From positions 62,001-126,000 of the forward strand of contig JAZKYY010000017.1 of the NCBI GenBank assembly GCA_045612365.1: 64,000 bases of DNA. Direction: 5' to 3'. The translations under genes were made by a program, and so were the position numbers. Under the pieces are notes generated by a model. That model had not been told where the DNA came from and did not search any database. It worked only from the letters and a program-made list of their open reading frames with translations. Shown piece by piece: positions 31,757-41,033 of this stretch. Positions within the stretch are counted from its first letter, which is position 1. The number at the start of each line of letters is the position of its first letter. This DNA comes from RGIG9608 sp045612365. GTDB lineage: Bacteria > Bacteroidota > Bacteroidia > Bacteroidales > Paludibacteraceae.

Positions 31757-32545
31757 TTAGTAGATAAAAGGAAAAATCCGTTTTAATTTTTTATCATCGA
31801 ATTCTTCAGAAAATTCTTTTTTGTAACGTTTATAAATTGAATTAGATCTTGGTACTAAGTTAGCGCATGTCCAAATAACGAAAATAATCCCAGCCCATGA
31901 CCAAGAGGCAATTGCAAATCCTGTCCATTCTACTATTTCACCAAAATAATTTGCAGAAGTTACATATTTGTAAACTCCTTTTTTAGGTAAATAATGTTTT
32001 GTATCACCAGGTTTTCTTAAGTGACGAATAACGTGGTCGGAGTGTAAATTAATGAACATTCCTATGAAGAAAAGAGCAACCCCGATTATAAATTGTGGAG
32101 TTGATAGCCATTCGATAGTATACATTTCTTTTGGAGCTAAGAAAAATATCCATTCTCCTTGTATAAAACCGTTTATGGCGCAAAATGTTGCTCCCATGAG
32201 CATGATTATAATAGGCATTTTGCTTTTTCCTTTCAAAATGAATGGAAAGATAAAAGAACGCTGAAAATAATGTAATTCAAACAAAAGGAAGAGTAAGAAA
32301 GGAACAAGAGCGAATTTTTTATCATCACTTTGCAACCAAATATACAACAGAACTAAGAAAGCTGGACATTCCATCAGTATCCAAGCAACCTTATTGTTAA
32401 TGGCAGGTCCCCATTTATCTGAGATAGATTTTCCATACCCTGCTTCTATAAAATAAAGAACCACAAAGACAATAGCAGCCGTGATTGCCATAATGTATAG
32501 CAAGAAATTAAATTGATCAATGTTCAAAATGAAACCTTGACTCAT
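31757..32545 (-). CDS. Steroid 5-alpha-reductase-like membrane protein (3-oxo-5-alpha-steroid 4-dehydrogenase family)
   Basis: A 262-residue polytopic protein with about six hydrophobic helices. The C-terminal GVYKYVTSANYFGEIVEW and the LVPRSNSIYKRYKKEF tail resemble the conserved C-terminal NADPH/substrate region (GLFxYVSxPHYFGE, ARxxHxWY) of SRD5A-type and related reductases. The family reduces double bonds of steroids or lipid enones in membranes. The natural substrate in this bacterium is unknown. It sits between ddh and nadB on the same strand. Confidence 0.82.
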   Translation of the reverse strand: MSQGFILNIDQFNFLLYIMAITAAIVFVVLYFIEAGYGKSISDKWGPAINNKVAWILMECPAFLVLLYIWLQSDDKKFALVPFLLFLLFELHYFQRSFIFPFILKGKSKMPIIIMLMGATFCAINGFIQGEWIFFLAPKEMYTIEWLSTPQFIIGVALFFIGMFINLHSDHVIRHLRKPGDTKHYLPKKGVYKYVTSANYFGEIVEWTGFAIASWSWAGIIFVIWTCANLVPRSNSIYKRYKKEFSEEFDDKKLKRIFPFIY

Positions 32546-32562
32546 GACTTTTTAGGAAAATT

Positions 32563-33462
32563 TTACACTAATTTTTTAATCAATTGTTTTCTGTCACCAA
32601 ATAAAAAGTCAATAGGTGGAATTTCTATCATTGTGTAACATCCTGCTTTTTGTTTCATACTTGCACGAGCACAAGCGACCAAAATTTGTGCTGTAAGAGC
32701 AGGATTATTTATTTGCATATTAAATTCAAAACGTTGGTTTTGTGTTGTTCCAGAAACTCCTTTTCTCAAAAGATTAACACCATGACCCATATCTTTCAAA
32801 TTATCAACGCAGTCAACTAGAGTTACATGTGTTTCATCGTGAACAAAATAAGGATCGGCTTTTATTTTTTTAGCAATTTCGTTGAAATCGTATCCGTTTT
32901 CAATTTCAATATAAACCATTCGACGATGTATGCCTGTACCTAAAGGAATTGTCATAGAGAGAGCCTCTTTCACTCCTTCAATGGCTTTTACTGCTACGGT
33001 GTGTCCCATACTCATTCCAGGACCAAAGTTAGTGTAAGTAATGCCTTTTGGAGCAATTGCCTCAAAAAGAGCTCTTATAACAGAATCACTTCCGGGATCC
33101 CAACCTGCAGATACAATGGAAACGGCGTTGTTGTTTTGAGCAATTGGTTCTAAATCTGCTGTCAATTCATAAATAGAAGAGTGTATATCATAACTATCAA
33201 CAGTGTTTATTCCTAAACTTAGCACATCCTTTGCCATTTGTGGTACACTGCGCGAAGGAGTGCAAAGGATAGCAACTTGTACGTTGTCTAGTTTTTTGAT
33301 ATCATCAACAATTGTTATTCCTTCTAACTCTTTTGGTTGGTTTGTTGTTGAACGACGAACGATGCCTGCTAACTCAAAGTCAGGAGCAGACAAAAGAGCT
33401 TCCATAACAGATTTTCCTATATTGCCATAACCTACAATGGCCGCACGAATTTTATTACTCAT
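32563..33462 (-). CDS. ddh: meso-Diaminopimelate D-dehydrogenase
   Basis: A 299-residue NADPH oxidoreductase. It starts IRAAIVGYGNIGKSV (Rossmann GxGxxG), followed by GIVRR, CTPSRSVP, SAGWDPGSDSV, GPGMSMGHTVAVKAI and DPYFVHDETHV, all family landmarks. It makes meso-DAP directly from tetrahydrodipicolinate and ammonia for peptidoglycan and lysine. The gap to the 5-alpha-reductase-like gene is 17 bp. Confidence 0.95.
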   Translation of the reverse strand: MSNKIRAAIVGYGNIGKSVMEALLSAPDFELAGIVRRSTTNQPKELEGITIVDDIKKLDNVQVAILCTPSRSVPQMAKDVLSLGINTVDSYDIHSSIYELTADLEPIAQNNNAVSIVSAGWDPGSDSVIRALFEAIAPKGITYTNFGPGMSMGHTVAVKAIEGVKEALSMTIPLGTGIHRRMVYIEIENGYDFNEIAKKIKADPYFVHDETHVTLVDCVDNLKDMGHGVNLLRKGVSGTTQNQRFEFNMQINNPALTAQILVACARASMKQKAGCYTMIEIPPIDFLFGDRKQLIKKLV

Positions 33463-33492
33463 TGTATCTTAGTTTTTTCAATAAATAAAGAA

Positions 33493-34503
33493 TTATTTTA
33501 CTTCCCAAACATCTCCTTGCATAAGCAAATCTTCCAACGATTTAGTTTGCTTTTTGCTTTTAACGTCAGCAATTTGTTCGTAAATGCTATCGTTGTATGT
33601 TGGTGCTTCTACGTCACGAATAACTCCTAATGCAATTGGGAAATCAGGGCCTTCCATTAAGGCAAGTTTCAAATGCAAAGTATTGTCTTTTGTGTGTGCG
33701 TCATGAACAAGAATATCTTTTTCTGTAATGCCGTTTTCTCCTAAACGTACAACTTTCAAACCAAAACCATCTTGCATCAAACCTTTTTCATTGTTTTCAC
33801 CAAAAATCATTGGTTGTCCATGACGAAGATAGATTGCATTTTTTGCTCTTCCTTCTTTTGTTGCAACAGCGTTGTGAGCTCCATCGTTGAAAATAACGCA
33901 GTTTTGCAATACTTCCACAACAGAAGCTCCTTTGTGTTTTGCAGCTGCAACCAATGTTTCAACACTGTTTTGCAAATCTACATCCACACAGCGTGCAAAG
34001 AAGTTTCCTCTTGCGCCGAAAGCTAATTCTGCAGGACGGAAAGGATCTTCAACAGTTCCGTAAGGAGATGATTTTGATACAAATCCTCGCTCAGATGTTG
34101 GAGAGTATTGACCTTTTGTTAGACCATAAATACGATTGTTGAGTAAAATCATATTAATGTCGATATTACGACGAAGAGCGTGAATAAAATGATTACCACC
34201 AATTGCTAGACCATCTCCGTCGCCGGAAATTTGCCAAACAGAAAGTTTTGGATTTGCCACTTTTACTCCAGTTGCAATAGCTGCAGCACGACCATGAATG
34301 GTATGAAAACCGTATGTATTCATATAGTAAGGCAAACGAGAAGAACATCCAATTCCTGATATTACGGCAGTATCGTGTGGTGCAATTCCAAGTTCAGCCA
34401 TTGCTTTTTGCAATGAAGCCAAAAAAGCATGATCGCCACAACCAGGACACCAACGAACATATTGATCGCTTTTGAAATCTTTTGCTGTATATTTTTTTTC
34501 CAT
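33493..34503 (-). CDS. korB: 2-oxoacid:ferredoxin oxidoreductase, beta subunit
   Basis: A 336-residue thiamine-diphosphate subunit. WCPGCGDHAFLASL, GIGCSSRLPYYM, GDGDGLAIGGNHF and NNRIYGLTKGQ are the TPP/metal-binding landmarks of the KorB/PorB family. With the gamma-alpha subunit it interconverts 2-oxoglutarate (or another 2-oxoacid) and acyl-CoA plus reduced ferredoxin. It starts 3 bases after korA, so the two are coupled. No ferredoxin gene is nearby. Confidence 0.94.
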   Translation of the reverse strand: MEKKYTAKDFKSDQYVRWCPGCGDHAFLASLQKAMAELGIAPHDTAVISGIGCSSRLPYYMNTYGFHTIHGRAAAIATGVKVANPKLSVWQISGDGDGLAIGGNHFIHALRRNIDINMILLNNRIYGLTKGQYSPTSERGFVSKSSPYGTVEDPFRPAELAFGARGNFFARCVDVDLQNSVETLVAAAKHKGASVVEVLQNCVIFNDGAHNAVATKEGRAKNAIYLRHGQPMIFGENNEKGLMQDGFGLKVVRLGENGITEKDILVHDAHTKDNTLHLKLALMEGPDFPIALGVIRDVEAPTYNDSIYEQIADVKSKKQTKSLEDLLMQGDVWEVK

Positions 34504-34506
34504 AAA

Positions 34507-36345
34507 TTATTCCTCCAATAGTTTAGTAAAAACTTCTGCCAACGCTTTAGCATTGAAAGGTTGACTTTCTACACGGTTGTATTGCTCGATGTTTATGTTA
34601 TCAATTTTCATTCTCAAATAACCAGCAAATTGTCCCATATTTTGTTCAACAACCACTATTTTCTTGTATTGTTGAAGTATTTCTGCTGTGTTTTTTGGCA
34701 AAGGATTGATAAATTGGAAATGAGCCAAAGCAACTTTTTTGCCTTCTTCTCTGCAAAGTTCCATTGCTGAATGAAGATGTCCATAAGTTCCTCCCCATCC
34801 AACAACCAACAAATCTGCATCAGCATCTCCTTCTACCTGTAATTCTGGGATAGAATCAGCAATTTTTTCTATTTTTTGTTGACGAGTTTCAGTCATTAAG
34901 TGGTGATTTTTTGCATCGGTTGAAATTGCACTTGTGGTGTAATCTTTTTCCAATCCACCTAAGCGATGCTGAAAACCTTCCATTCCTGGAATAGCCCAAT
35001 AACGAACGTTGTTTTCCTTATTTCTTAGATAAGGTTTCCATGTAGAAGAATCAATAGATTCATTTACATAAGGAGGATTAATTGCAGGATAATCTTTCAA
35101 TGAAGGAATTTTCCATGCCGAAGACCCATTTGCAACAAAACCATCAGTTAATAATATAACAGGAGTCATACACTCCAATGCAATTTTTGAAGCATAGAAA
35201 GCGGCGTCAAAACAGTTTGCAGGAGATGTTGCTGCAATAACTGGCAATGGACTTTCACCATTACGTCCGTAAAGAGCTTGCAATAGGTCCGTTTGTTCCG
35301 ATTTTGTTGGCAAACCTGTTGAAGGGCCACCGCGCATTACATCTACAATTACCAAAGGAAGTTCTGCCATAACAGCTAAATTTATAGCTTCACTTTTGAG
35401 ACAGATACCTGGTCCGGAAGTTGTTGTAACAGCCAAAGCTCCAGCAAAGCTTGCTCCAATAGAACTTGCTGCTCCAGAGATTTCGTCTTCACATTGAACT
35501 GTAATTACTCCTAAATCCTTACGTTTAGAGAGTTCGTGAAGAATGTCTGTTGCAGGAGTAATAGGATATGAACCTAAATAAAGTTTCAAACCTGCTTTTT
35601 CAGCAGCAGCAATCAATCCATAAGCAGTTGCTGTATTACCATTTACGTCAGTATAAAATCCTTTTGCTTTAGCAGATTTTGATTCCACTCTATAAGTTGA
35701 GACAGAAGCATGTATGTTATGTCCGTAATTGAAGCCATCTGTTAGCACTTTTACGTTTGCCTCAGCAATAGCGGGTTTCTTTTGGAATTTATTTTGGAGC
35801 ATATGTATTGCATGTTCCAATGGTCGGTTGAATAACCAACAAACCAAACCTAATGCAAACATATTTTTGCATCGAAGGATTGCTTTATTGTCCAATCCGC
35901 TATCTTTCAAGCTTTCTTTACACATTGAAGAAATAGGAGCCTCGATAACAGTATTTTTTATGCCCAATTCTTCAAAAGGATTATTTGTTGCAAAAAGTGC
36001 CTTTTCCAAATCTTTTTGCGCAAAAGAGTCACTATCGGTGATAATTATTGTTTGTGGAGTAGTGAATTTGATTTGGGTTTTCAAAGCAGCAGGGTTCATT
36101 GCAACTAAAACGTCGCACGAATCGCCAGGAGTCAACACTTTGTCACCAATGTGTACTTGAAAACCAGAAACTCCACTCAATGTTCCTTGAGGAGCTCGAA
36201 TTTCGGCAGGGTAGTCAGGAAAAGTACAAATATCATTTCCTAACACGGCAGAAACAGCTGAAAATATATTTCCAGCCAATTGCATTCCATCTCCAGAGTC
36301 TCCCGAAAAACGAATAACAACTTGTTTTTTTTCTTCTATTTTCAT
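34507..36345 (-). CDS. korA: 2-oxoacid:ferredoxin oxidoreductase, fused gamma-alpha subunit
   Basis: A 612-residue protein. The first ~190 residues are the gamma domain (IRFSGDSGDGMQLAGNIFS), then the alpha domain (SYPITPATDILHELS, TTSGPGICLKSEAINLA, MRGGPSTGLPTKSEQTDL) and a C-terminal transketolase-like part (VVGWGGTYGHLHSAM). This gamma-alpha fusion is usual for Bacteroidetes. Together with KorB it probably acts on 2-oxoglutarate or pyruvate in anaerobic metabolism. It has its own promoter region of ~260 bp with a -7 box. Confidence 0.94.
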   Translation of the reverse strand: MKIEEKKQVVIRFSGDSGDGMQLAGNIFSAVSAVLGNDICTFPDYPAEIRAPQGTLSGVSGFQVHIGDKVLTPGDSCDVLVAMNPAALKTQIKFTTPQTIIITDSDSFAQKDLEKALFATNNPFEELGIKNTVIEAPISSMCKESLKDSGLDNKAILRCKNMFALGLVCWLFNRPLEHAIHMLQNKFQKKPAIAEANVKVLTDGFNYGHNIHASVSTYRVESKSAKAKGFYTDVNGNTATAYGLIAAAEKAGLKLYLGSYPITPATDILHELSKRKDLGVITVQCEDEISGAASSIGASFAGALAVTTTSGPGICLKSEAINLAVMAELPLVIVDVMRGGPSTGLPTKSEQTDLLQALYGRNGESPLPVIAATSPANCFDAAFYASKIALECMTPVILLTDGFVANGSSAWKIPSLKDYPAINPPYVNESIDSSTWKPYLRNKENNVRYWAIPGMEGFQHRLGGLEKDYTTSAISTDAKNHHLMTETRQQKIEKIADSIPELQVEGDADADLLVVGWGGTYGHLHSAMELCREEGKKVALAHFQFINPLPKNTAEILQQYKKIVVVEQNMGQFAGYLRMKIDNINIEQYNRVESQPFNAKALAEVFTKLLEE

Positions 36346-36376
36346 TTCAAAATTTCTTTTTACTACAAAATCATTG

Positions 36377-36384
36377 CAAAATTA
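36377..36384 (-). promoter_or_regulatory. -7 box (TAATTTTG) for korAB
   Basis: On the minus strand TAATTTTG lies about 30 bp before the korA ATG at 36345. A 17-bp perfect inverted repeat at 36448-36464 is 65 bp further upstream. Confidence 0.55.
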
Positions 36385-36562
36385 AGAATTTTTCTTCAAA
36401 ATTTGTTTGTTGAATAACAATAATTTATAAAAGACTATAAAAATTTTACAAAATGTCATTTTGTTTGTCTAAAAGTAGATTTTTGTAAACAGAAACACTC
36501 TTAAAACTATCTCATTGAAAAAATATAAGTAGAACTTTGAACAATTAATTATTTTTAGAAAT

Positions 36563-36592
36563 AAAAAAAGCCTGCCGAAGGCAAGCTTTTTT
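36563..36592 (-). terminator. Terminator after glyA
   Basis: On the minus strand AAGCTTGCC-TTC-GGCAGGCTT is followed by a run of T. It lies 20 bp beyond the glyA stop. Confidence 0.8.
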
Positions 36593-36610
36593 CTTGAATA
36601 TTATTGTTTA

Positions 36611-37891
36611 TTACCAAGCAAAAAGAGGATATTTCTCCATCATAGCATTTACTTCAGAACGGACTTTTAGAATATTTTGTTCGTTTTCGCTATCGCTCAA
36701 AACTCTATCGATTAAATCAACGATAGTTGCCATTTCTTCTTCTTTAAGTCCACGAGTAGTAATCGCAGGAGTTCCAAAGCGTAATCCGGAAGTTTGGAAT
36801 GGACTACGAGTATCAAATGGCACCATGTTTTTGTTTGTAGTGATATCTGCAGCAACTAAAGCTTTTTCTGCTTGTTTTCCTGTTAGTTCTGGAAATTTTG
36901 TTCTCAAGTCAACAAGCATACAATGATTGTCAGTTCCTCCAGAAATAATTTTATATCCTTTTTCAACAAAAGCTTTTGCCATAGCAGCCGCATTTTTTTG
37001 AACTTGTTGTTGGTAGAGTTTGTATTCTGGTTGAAGCGCTTCACCAAAAGCAACCGCTTTTGCTGCGATAACATGTTCCAACGGACCACCTTGAACTCCT
37101 GGGAAAACAGCAGAGTCAAGCAATGCCGACATCATTTTTATTTCACCTTTTGGAGTTGTTTTTCCCCAAGGATTTGGAAAATCTTCTCCCATAAGGATGA
37201 TACCCCCACGTGGTCCACGCAAAGTTTTGTGTGTTGTAGAGGTAACAATATGTGCGTATTTTACAGGATTTTCAAGCAATCCTGCAGCAATAAGTCCTGC
37301 TGGATGTGCCATATCTACCATAAAAATAGCACCAATTTCATCAGCCACTTTACGTATACGAGCATAATCCCATTCTCGGCTATAAGCAGAAGCGCCAGCA
37401 ATAATCAATTTAGGTTTTTCTGTACGAGCAACATTTTCAAGTTGTTCGTAGTCTACTCTTCCATCACTTTCTTTTACGTTGTATTCCAAAGCTTTGAAAT
37501 GTAATCCTGAGAAATTGACTGGAGATCCGTGAGAGAGGTGACCTCCGTGACTTAGGTTTAACCCTAAAAATTTGTCACCAGCATTCATACAAGCCATAAA
37601 CACGGCCATGTTAGCTTGCGCTCCAGAGTGAGGTTGTACATTTGCCCAAGCAGCACCAAAAAGTTCTTTTACACGGTCAATAGCAATTTGTTCACATTCA
37701 TCAACCACTTCACAACCACCATAATAACGACGGCCAGGATAACCTTCGGCATATTTGTTTGTTAGCACCGATCCCATTGCTTCGAGTACTTGTTCACTTA
37801 CAAAATTTTCAGAAGCAATAAGCTCAATTCCTTTCATTTGACGTTCTTTTTCACGTCCAATAATTTCAAAAATTTGACTATCTCTTTTCAT
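36611..37891 (-). CDS. glyA: Serine hydroxymethyltransferase
   Basis: A 426-residue PLP enzyme that interconverts serine and glycine with tetrahydrofolate. IELIASENFVS, EGYPGRRYYGG, HSGAQANMAVF, HLSHGSPV, MDxAHxAGL-like MVDMAHPAGLIA and the PLP lysine in TTHKTLRGPRGG are visible. Standard length. It has its own promoter (37915) and terminator. Confidence 0.97.
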   Translation of the reverse strand: MKRDSQIFEIIGREKERQMKGIELIASENFVSEQVLEAMGSVLTNKYAEGYPGRRYYGGCEVVDECEQIAIDRVKELFGAAWANVQPHSGAQANMAVFMACMNAGDKFLGLNLSHGGHLSHGSPVNFSGLHFKALEYNVKESDGRVDYEQLENVARTEKPKLIIAGASAYSREWDYARIRKVADEIGAIFMVDMAHPAGLIAAGLLENPVKYAHIVTSTTHKTLRGPRGGIILMGEDFPNPWGKTTPKGEIKMMSALLDSAVFPGVQGGPLEHVIAAKAVAFGEALQPEYKLYQQQVQKNAAAMAKAFVEKGYKIISGGTDNHCMLVDLRTKFPELTGKQAEKALVAADITTNKNMVPFDTRSPFQTSGLRFGTPAITTRGLKEEEMATIVDLIDRVLSDSENEQNILKVRSEVNAMMEKYPLFAW

Positions 37892-37914
37892 TTTAGATAA
37901 AAATTTACGATGTG

Positions 37915-37922
37915 CAAAGGTA
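37915..37922 (-). promoter_or_regulatory. -7 box (TACCTTTG) for glyA
   Basis: On the minus strand TACCTTTG matches the consensus, with a predicted start ~20 bases before the ATG at 37891. Confidence 0.65.
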
Positions 37923-37982
37923 ATGATTAGTTATGAGTAATGGAAAAAATAGAGAATTAATGTACATGGTTTACAATAAAAA

Positions 37983-38008
37983 AAGAAATCACCAATTGGT
38001 GATTTCTT
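37983..38008 (-). terminator. Terminator after rpmF
   Basis: A perfect 26-bp palindrome (AAGAAATCACC, AATT, GGTGATTTCTT), followed on the minus strand by a T-run. It ends the DUF177-rpmF operon. Confidence 0.85.
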
Positions 38009-38029
38009 CATTCTTTTTTACTCGAAAAT

Positions 38030-38215
38030 TTAAGCATTTGCTAATTTTTCAATAGCCAACTTTCCTCTGTAGTAGCCACATTCTCCACATACAGTGTGGT
38101 AGATATGCACAGCTCCACAATTTGGACAAACTGCAAGCGTAGGAGCTACAGCTTTGTCATGAGTTCTTCTTTTGGCTGTTCTCTGTTTCGAGTGTTTTCT
38201 CTTAGGATGTGCCAT
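38030..38215 (-). CDS. rpmF: 50S ribosomal protein L32
   Basis: A 61-residue protein, of normal size. MAHPKRKHSKQRTAKRRTHD is the typical N-terminus. CPNCG and CGECGYY are the zinc-binding pairs. It follows the DUF177 gene by 14 bp, a pairing common in bacteria. The plsX/fabH genes that often follow are absent; glyA comes next. Confidence 0.97.
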   Translation of the reverse strand: MAHPKRKHSKQRTAKRRTHDKAVAPTLAVCPNCGAVHIYHTVCGECGYYRGKLAIEKLANA

Positions 38216-38229
38216 TTTTAGTTAAACTT

Positions 38230-38742
38230 TTAATTGTTATTTAATATATCTTTTAACTTTTCCCAACGGGGATCAGTTGTTTTGTTTTCTTCTTCAGCCA
38301 ACTTTTCTGTAGAACAAGCATTCAGTTTTTTTATCATTTCTTTGTTGCATTTACCATCTTCGTGAAAATGTTGAATAGGAATTTGCAATGCAACAGTTTC
38401 ATATAACACCCACTCTAAATCAAAAACTTCTTCGCTTTCAGGAATAAAAATGAAGTCTTCGTCAGTTTGTTCTCCTTGTTTTACAATGACAAAATCAGAT
38501 GCGACTACGGATAAATCCATAATGTCCAAGCATCGATCGCAAACTACTTGTACGACACCTTCTATTTCAAAACCGAACTCAAAAGCCTCTGCTTTTTTTT
38601 GAGCTACAACCTGAATTTTTACATTTCCTCCTTGAATTTCAGATTTTTCCTTTTCAGAAAAAAAATTATCGTTCAAGTTAAAGATGTACCTTTTCGGTTC
38701 GGTTGTTATATCTTTCAGAAAAACCTCAAATGCACTTTTCAT
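38230..38742 (-). CDS. DUF177 (YceD) family protein
   Basis: A 170-residue protein. The central CDRCLD motif, the preceding beta region and acidic stretch (DEDFIFIPESEEVFDLEW) are typical of the YceD/DUF177 family, whose members are linked to 23S rRNA accumulation in bacteria and plants. It lies directly upstream of rpmF in one operon with a -7 box at 38773-38780. The second CxxC is missing (CNKEM ... CST), so metal binding may differ. Confidence 0.85.
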   Translation of the reverse strand: MKSAFEVFLKDITTEPKRYIFNLNDNFFSEKEKSEIQGGNVKIQVVAQKKAEAFEFGFEIEGVVQVVCDRCLDIMDLSVVASDFVIVKQGEQTDEDFIFIPESEEVFDLEWVLYETVALQIPIQHFHEDGKCNKEMIKKLNACSTEKLAEEENKTTDPRWEKLKDILNNN

Positions 38743-38772
38743 ACTTTATAAGTATTCTGAATAAAAATCGCG

Positions 38773-38780
38773 CAAAAGTA
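38773..38780 (-). promoter_or_regulatory. -7 box (TACTTTTG) for DUF177-rpmF
   Basis: On the minus strand TACTTTTG matches the consensus, about 31 bases before the DUF177 ATG at 38742. Confidence 0.6.
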
Positions 38781-38876
38781 TAAAAAACTTTCAATAGAAA
38801 AAAATTTAGTTGAAATATTCTTCTATTACAGCATAAAGTATAAAAAAAATTACAAGCAAAGGTTTTTGAAATTTTT

Positions 38877-40037
38877 TTATTTTCTTACCACATAGGATAG
38901 CGACCTCAGAAGGAGCATTGCTATAAGAGGCAAAAAGGCTACGTGAAAAGCTTGTATCCTTATGGCACAGAGCAAAAATACTACAGCAATAAACAACATA
39001 TTGATGATGTGTATTGCATTCAACCATTTACGAGGTTTTCCCCATACAGCAATTCCAACAATAATCATCAACGGATTGAGCCAAAGAATGTTATAGTTGT
39101 AATCTACGAGTGGATGTTGTGAGAAAGCCATCAAATAAAAAATAATTGTACCGCAAATACCTGCCAAAACAAATAGTAACGAGTCGAGCCATCTTAAATA
39201 AATTCCTTTACGACGTTCGTAGAAAGTAGTCAACGCAACAATCAGCAATGCCAAGCAACAAACTGCAATAGGAGAAAAAATAAAAGGTAAACAAGTTTGT
39301 TTCTCGTCAAGACCAGGATAGCTTTTATTGGCCTTTACAAGTGGGCGTTGTTCCAACTTCCCAATATAGGCTTTTTGAGCAAACTGTTGCAAATAACTCG
39401 GCAGGAAGAATTTCTCTTTCTCAAAACCAATAGGTTTGTCGGCTTCACTTCCAATCAGAATATCCACTCCGAAACAGCCCCAAGTGTTATATCCAAGTTT
39501 TTCGGCAAACAACGTTCTGTAGGTGGTTTGTATGCTATCAATATCCCAAGATAGTGTTGAATTGCAACAGTTTTCTATCATTTGATAAGGACGAGTGGCG
39601 CAATTATCGAAAACAAAATTGTAACGATAATAGCGATTTTCAGGTTCGTAGTTTTTCATCAACGCTTGCCAAAGTTTTTCTCGCTCCGCGGCATTAAGAT
39701 TAAGTATTTGTTCTTTCACCAAAGAACCTCTCAAACGATAAATTTCTAAGAAGAAATCAGTATCATCAATTCCTAATTCATAATCAGTTTCTCCCTTGAT
39801 GAAGCGAGGTATAAATCTTGGTTGCGAAAAACTAAAAACCCCGTAATTGAAAACAATATCAAAATTATTTTCCGGATCTTTTATTCTAATAGAGGAATGT
39901 CCAAATTTGGTATAAATAGCTTCGTTACAAGGACTACAAGTAAGCAAACTGACTTGTGCCTGACTGGAAAGAGGTTTTACTGCAAAAGCGATGTTACAGA
40001 AAACGCCTAAAACCAAAACAACGAAAAGGCGTTTCAT
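38877..40037 (-). CDS. DUF4105 (Lnb N-terminal periplasmic-like) membrane protein
   Basis: A 386-residue protein with a signal peptide (FVVLVLGVFCNIAFAV), a periplasmic domain carrying YTKFGHSSIRIKD and FDNCATRPYQMI (His and Cys-containing blocks of DUF4105), and four to five C-terminal membrane helices. The family is widespread in Bacteroidetes. The domain resembles papain-like cysteine peptidase folds in having conserved Cys/His, but that is only an inference. It starts right after the glucosaminidase gene, so both are probably co-transcribed. Confidence 0.82.
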   Translation of the reverse strand: MKRLFVVLVLGVFCNIAFAVKPLSSQAQVSLLTCSPCNEAIYTKFGHSSIRIKDPENNFDIVFNYGVFSFSQPRFIPRFIKGETDYELGIDDTDFFLEIYRLRGSLVKEQILNLNAAEREKLWQALMKNYEPENRYYRYNFVFDNCATRPYQMIENCCNSTLSWDIDSIQTTYRTLFAEKLGYNTWGCFGVDILIGSEADKPIGFEKEKFFLPSYLQQFAQKAYIGKLEQRPLVKANKSYPGLDEKQTCLPFIFSPIAVCCLALLIVALTTFYERRKGIYLRWLDSLLFVLAGICGTIIFYLMAFSQHPLVDYNYNILWLNPLMIIVGIAVWGKPRKWLNAIHIINMLFIAVVFLLCAIRIQAFHVAFLPLIAMLLLRSLSYVVRK

Positions 40038-41027
40038 TTATCTCAGTTTTAGTTTTTCACCAACTTTTACTTTCGACCACTTTTCTTTGCCGTTGAGTTT
40101 GTAAATACTCAACATTTTTACGCCATATTTTTGTGCAATATCGTGCATAGACTCGTTATAATCAACCATATGAACAAAAGGTTTGCTACTCACTTTATTC
40201 TTTTTGGCTTGCACATAAATCTTCATACCCTCTTTTATTTCTACATCATTAGGGTATTCGTTGAATTTACGCAATTCTCGTTCTTTAAGCCCAAACTCTT
40301 TGGCAATAGAAGTCCATGTATCAGTCGATGTAGTTATGATGTATGCAACGTTGTTGGTTTTCTTTACATCGTGAATAATATACATATTTAATGCACCAAA
40401 CTCAACATCCGAAACTACTTCATCGCTTTCATCAGGAGAAACTTGCTCTTTTTCTTTCGCCGATGTTGTACCTTTTGATGAATTGTCTTTATAATTATCA
40501 GCAGCTTCTCTTACTCGTTTAGGGTCAGAGTATGCAGCTAGGTCGTAGTCCTCAATAATTTTTATCAATTTGTCTGGATACTGAGGATCAGTAGCATAAC
40601 CAGCTGCTTTTAGCCCATAAGCCCATGCTTTATAATCGGTTATTTTGTAAGTAAAAAGCAATTTATAGCGATCCCGTTTGAGAAACAAAGAGTGATCTTC
40701 ATAGGAGTCTATCACCTTTTCGTACTTTCTGAAACATTCACCTTTTTTGTCGTCGTCATGATAAACACGTTCTCCTTCCCAATTTGAATGACATTTTATT
40801 CCGAAATGATTGTTACTAGAAACAGAAAGTTCACTCTGCCCAGCCGACGATTCGAGCAACGCTTGCGCCAAAGTGATGCAAGCAGGAATTTTATGTCTGC
40901 TTTGCTCAACCATTGCTATTTCAGCATATTTTTCGATGTATGCTACGTAGGTAGCATTTTTTTTAGTTTGCGAAAACAATGTATTTGTAACACAAGCAAA
41001 TAAAATAAGAAGAACGACTTTTTTCAT
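40038..41027 (-). CDS. Glucosaminidase with two LysM domains (peptidoglycan hydrolase)
   Basis: A 329-residue secreted protein with a signal peptide ending LFSQ. The N-terminal domain is a FlgJ/mannosyl-glycoprotein glucosaminidase type: IPACITLAQALLESSAGQSEL (catalytic Glu in LLES), NNHFGIKCH, YHDDDKKGECFRKY. A Ser/Glu-rich linker follows (about 175-205), then two LysM repeats (about 210-265 and 280-329) that bind peptidoglycan. It cleaves glycan strands of the cell wall. It starts 6 bp after the upstream acyl-CoA synthetase stop. Confidence 0.9.
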   Translation of the reverse strand: MKKVVLLILFACVTNTLFSQTKKNATYVAYIEKYAEIAMVEQSRHKIPACITLAQALLESSAGQSELSVSSNNHFGIKCHSNWEGERVYHDDDKKGECFRKYEKVIDSYEDHSLFLKRDRYKLLFTYKITDYKAWAYGLKAAGYATDPQYPDKLIKIIEDYDLAAYSDPKRVREAADNYKDNSSKGTTSAKEKEQVSPDESDEVVSDVEFGALNMYIIHDVKKTNNVAYIITTSTDTWTSIAKEFGLKERELRKFNEYPNDVEIKEGMKIYVQAKKNKVSSKPFVHMVDYNESMHDIAQKYGVKMLSIYKLNGKEKWSKVKVGEKLKLR

Positions 41028-41033
41028 AAAAAT

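Noticed and set aside
37201..37225. A CACGTG-centred sequence in glyA (CCCCCACGTGGTCC) as a third parS
   Set aside because: Only the central eight bases match the parS pattern; the arms do not, and the sequence is explained by the conserved GPRGG codons.
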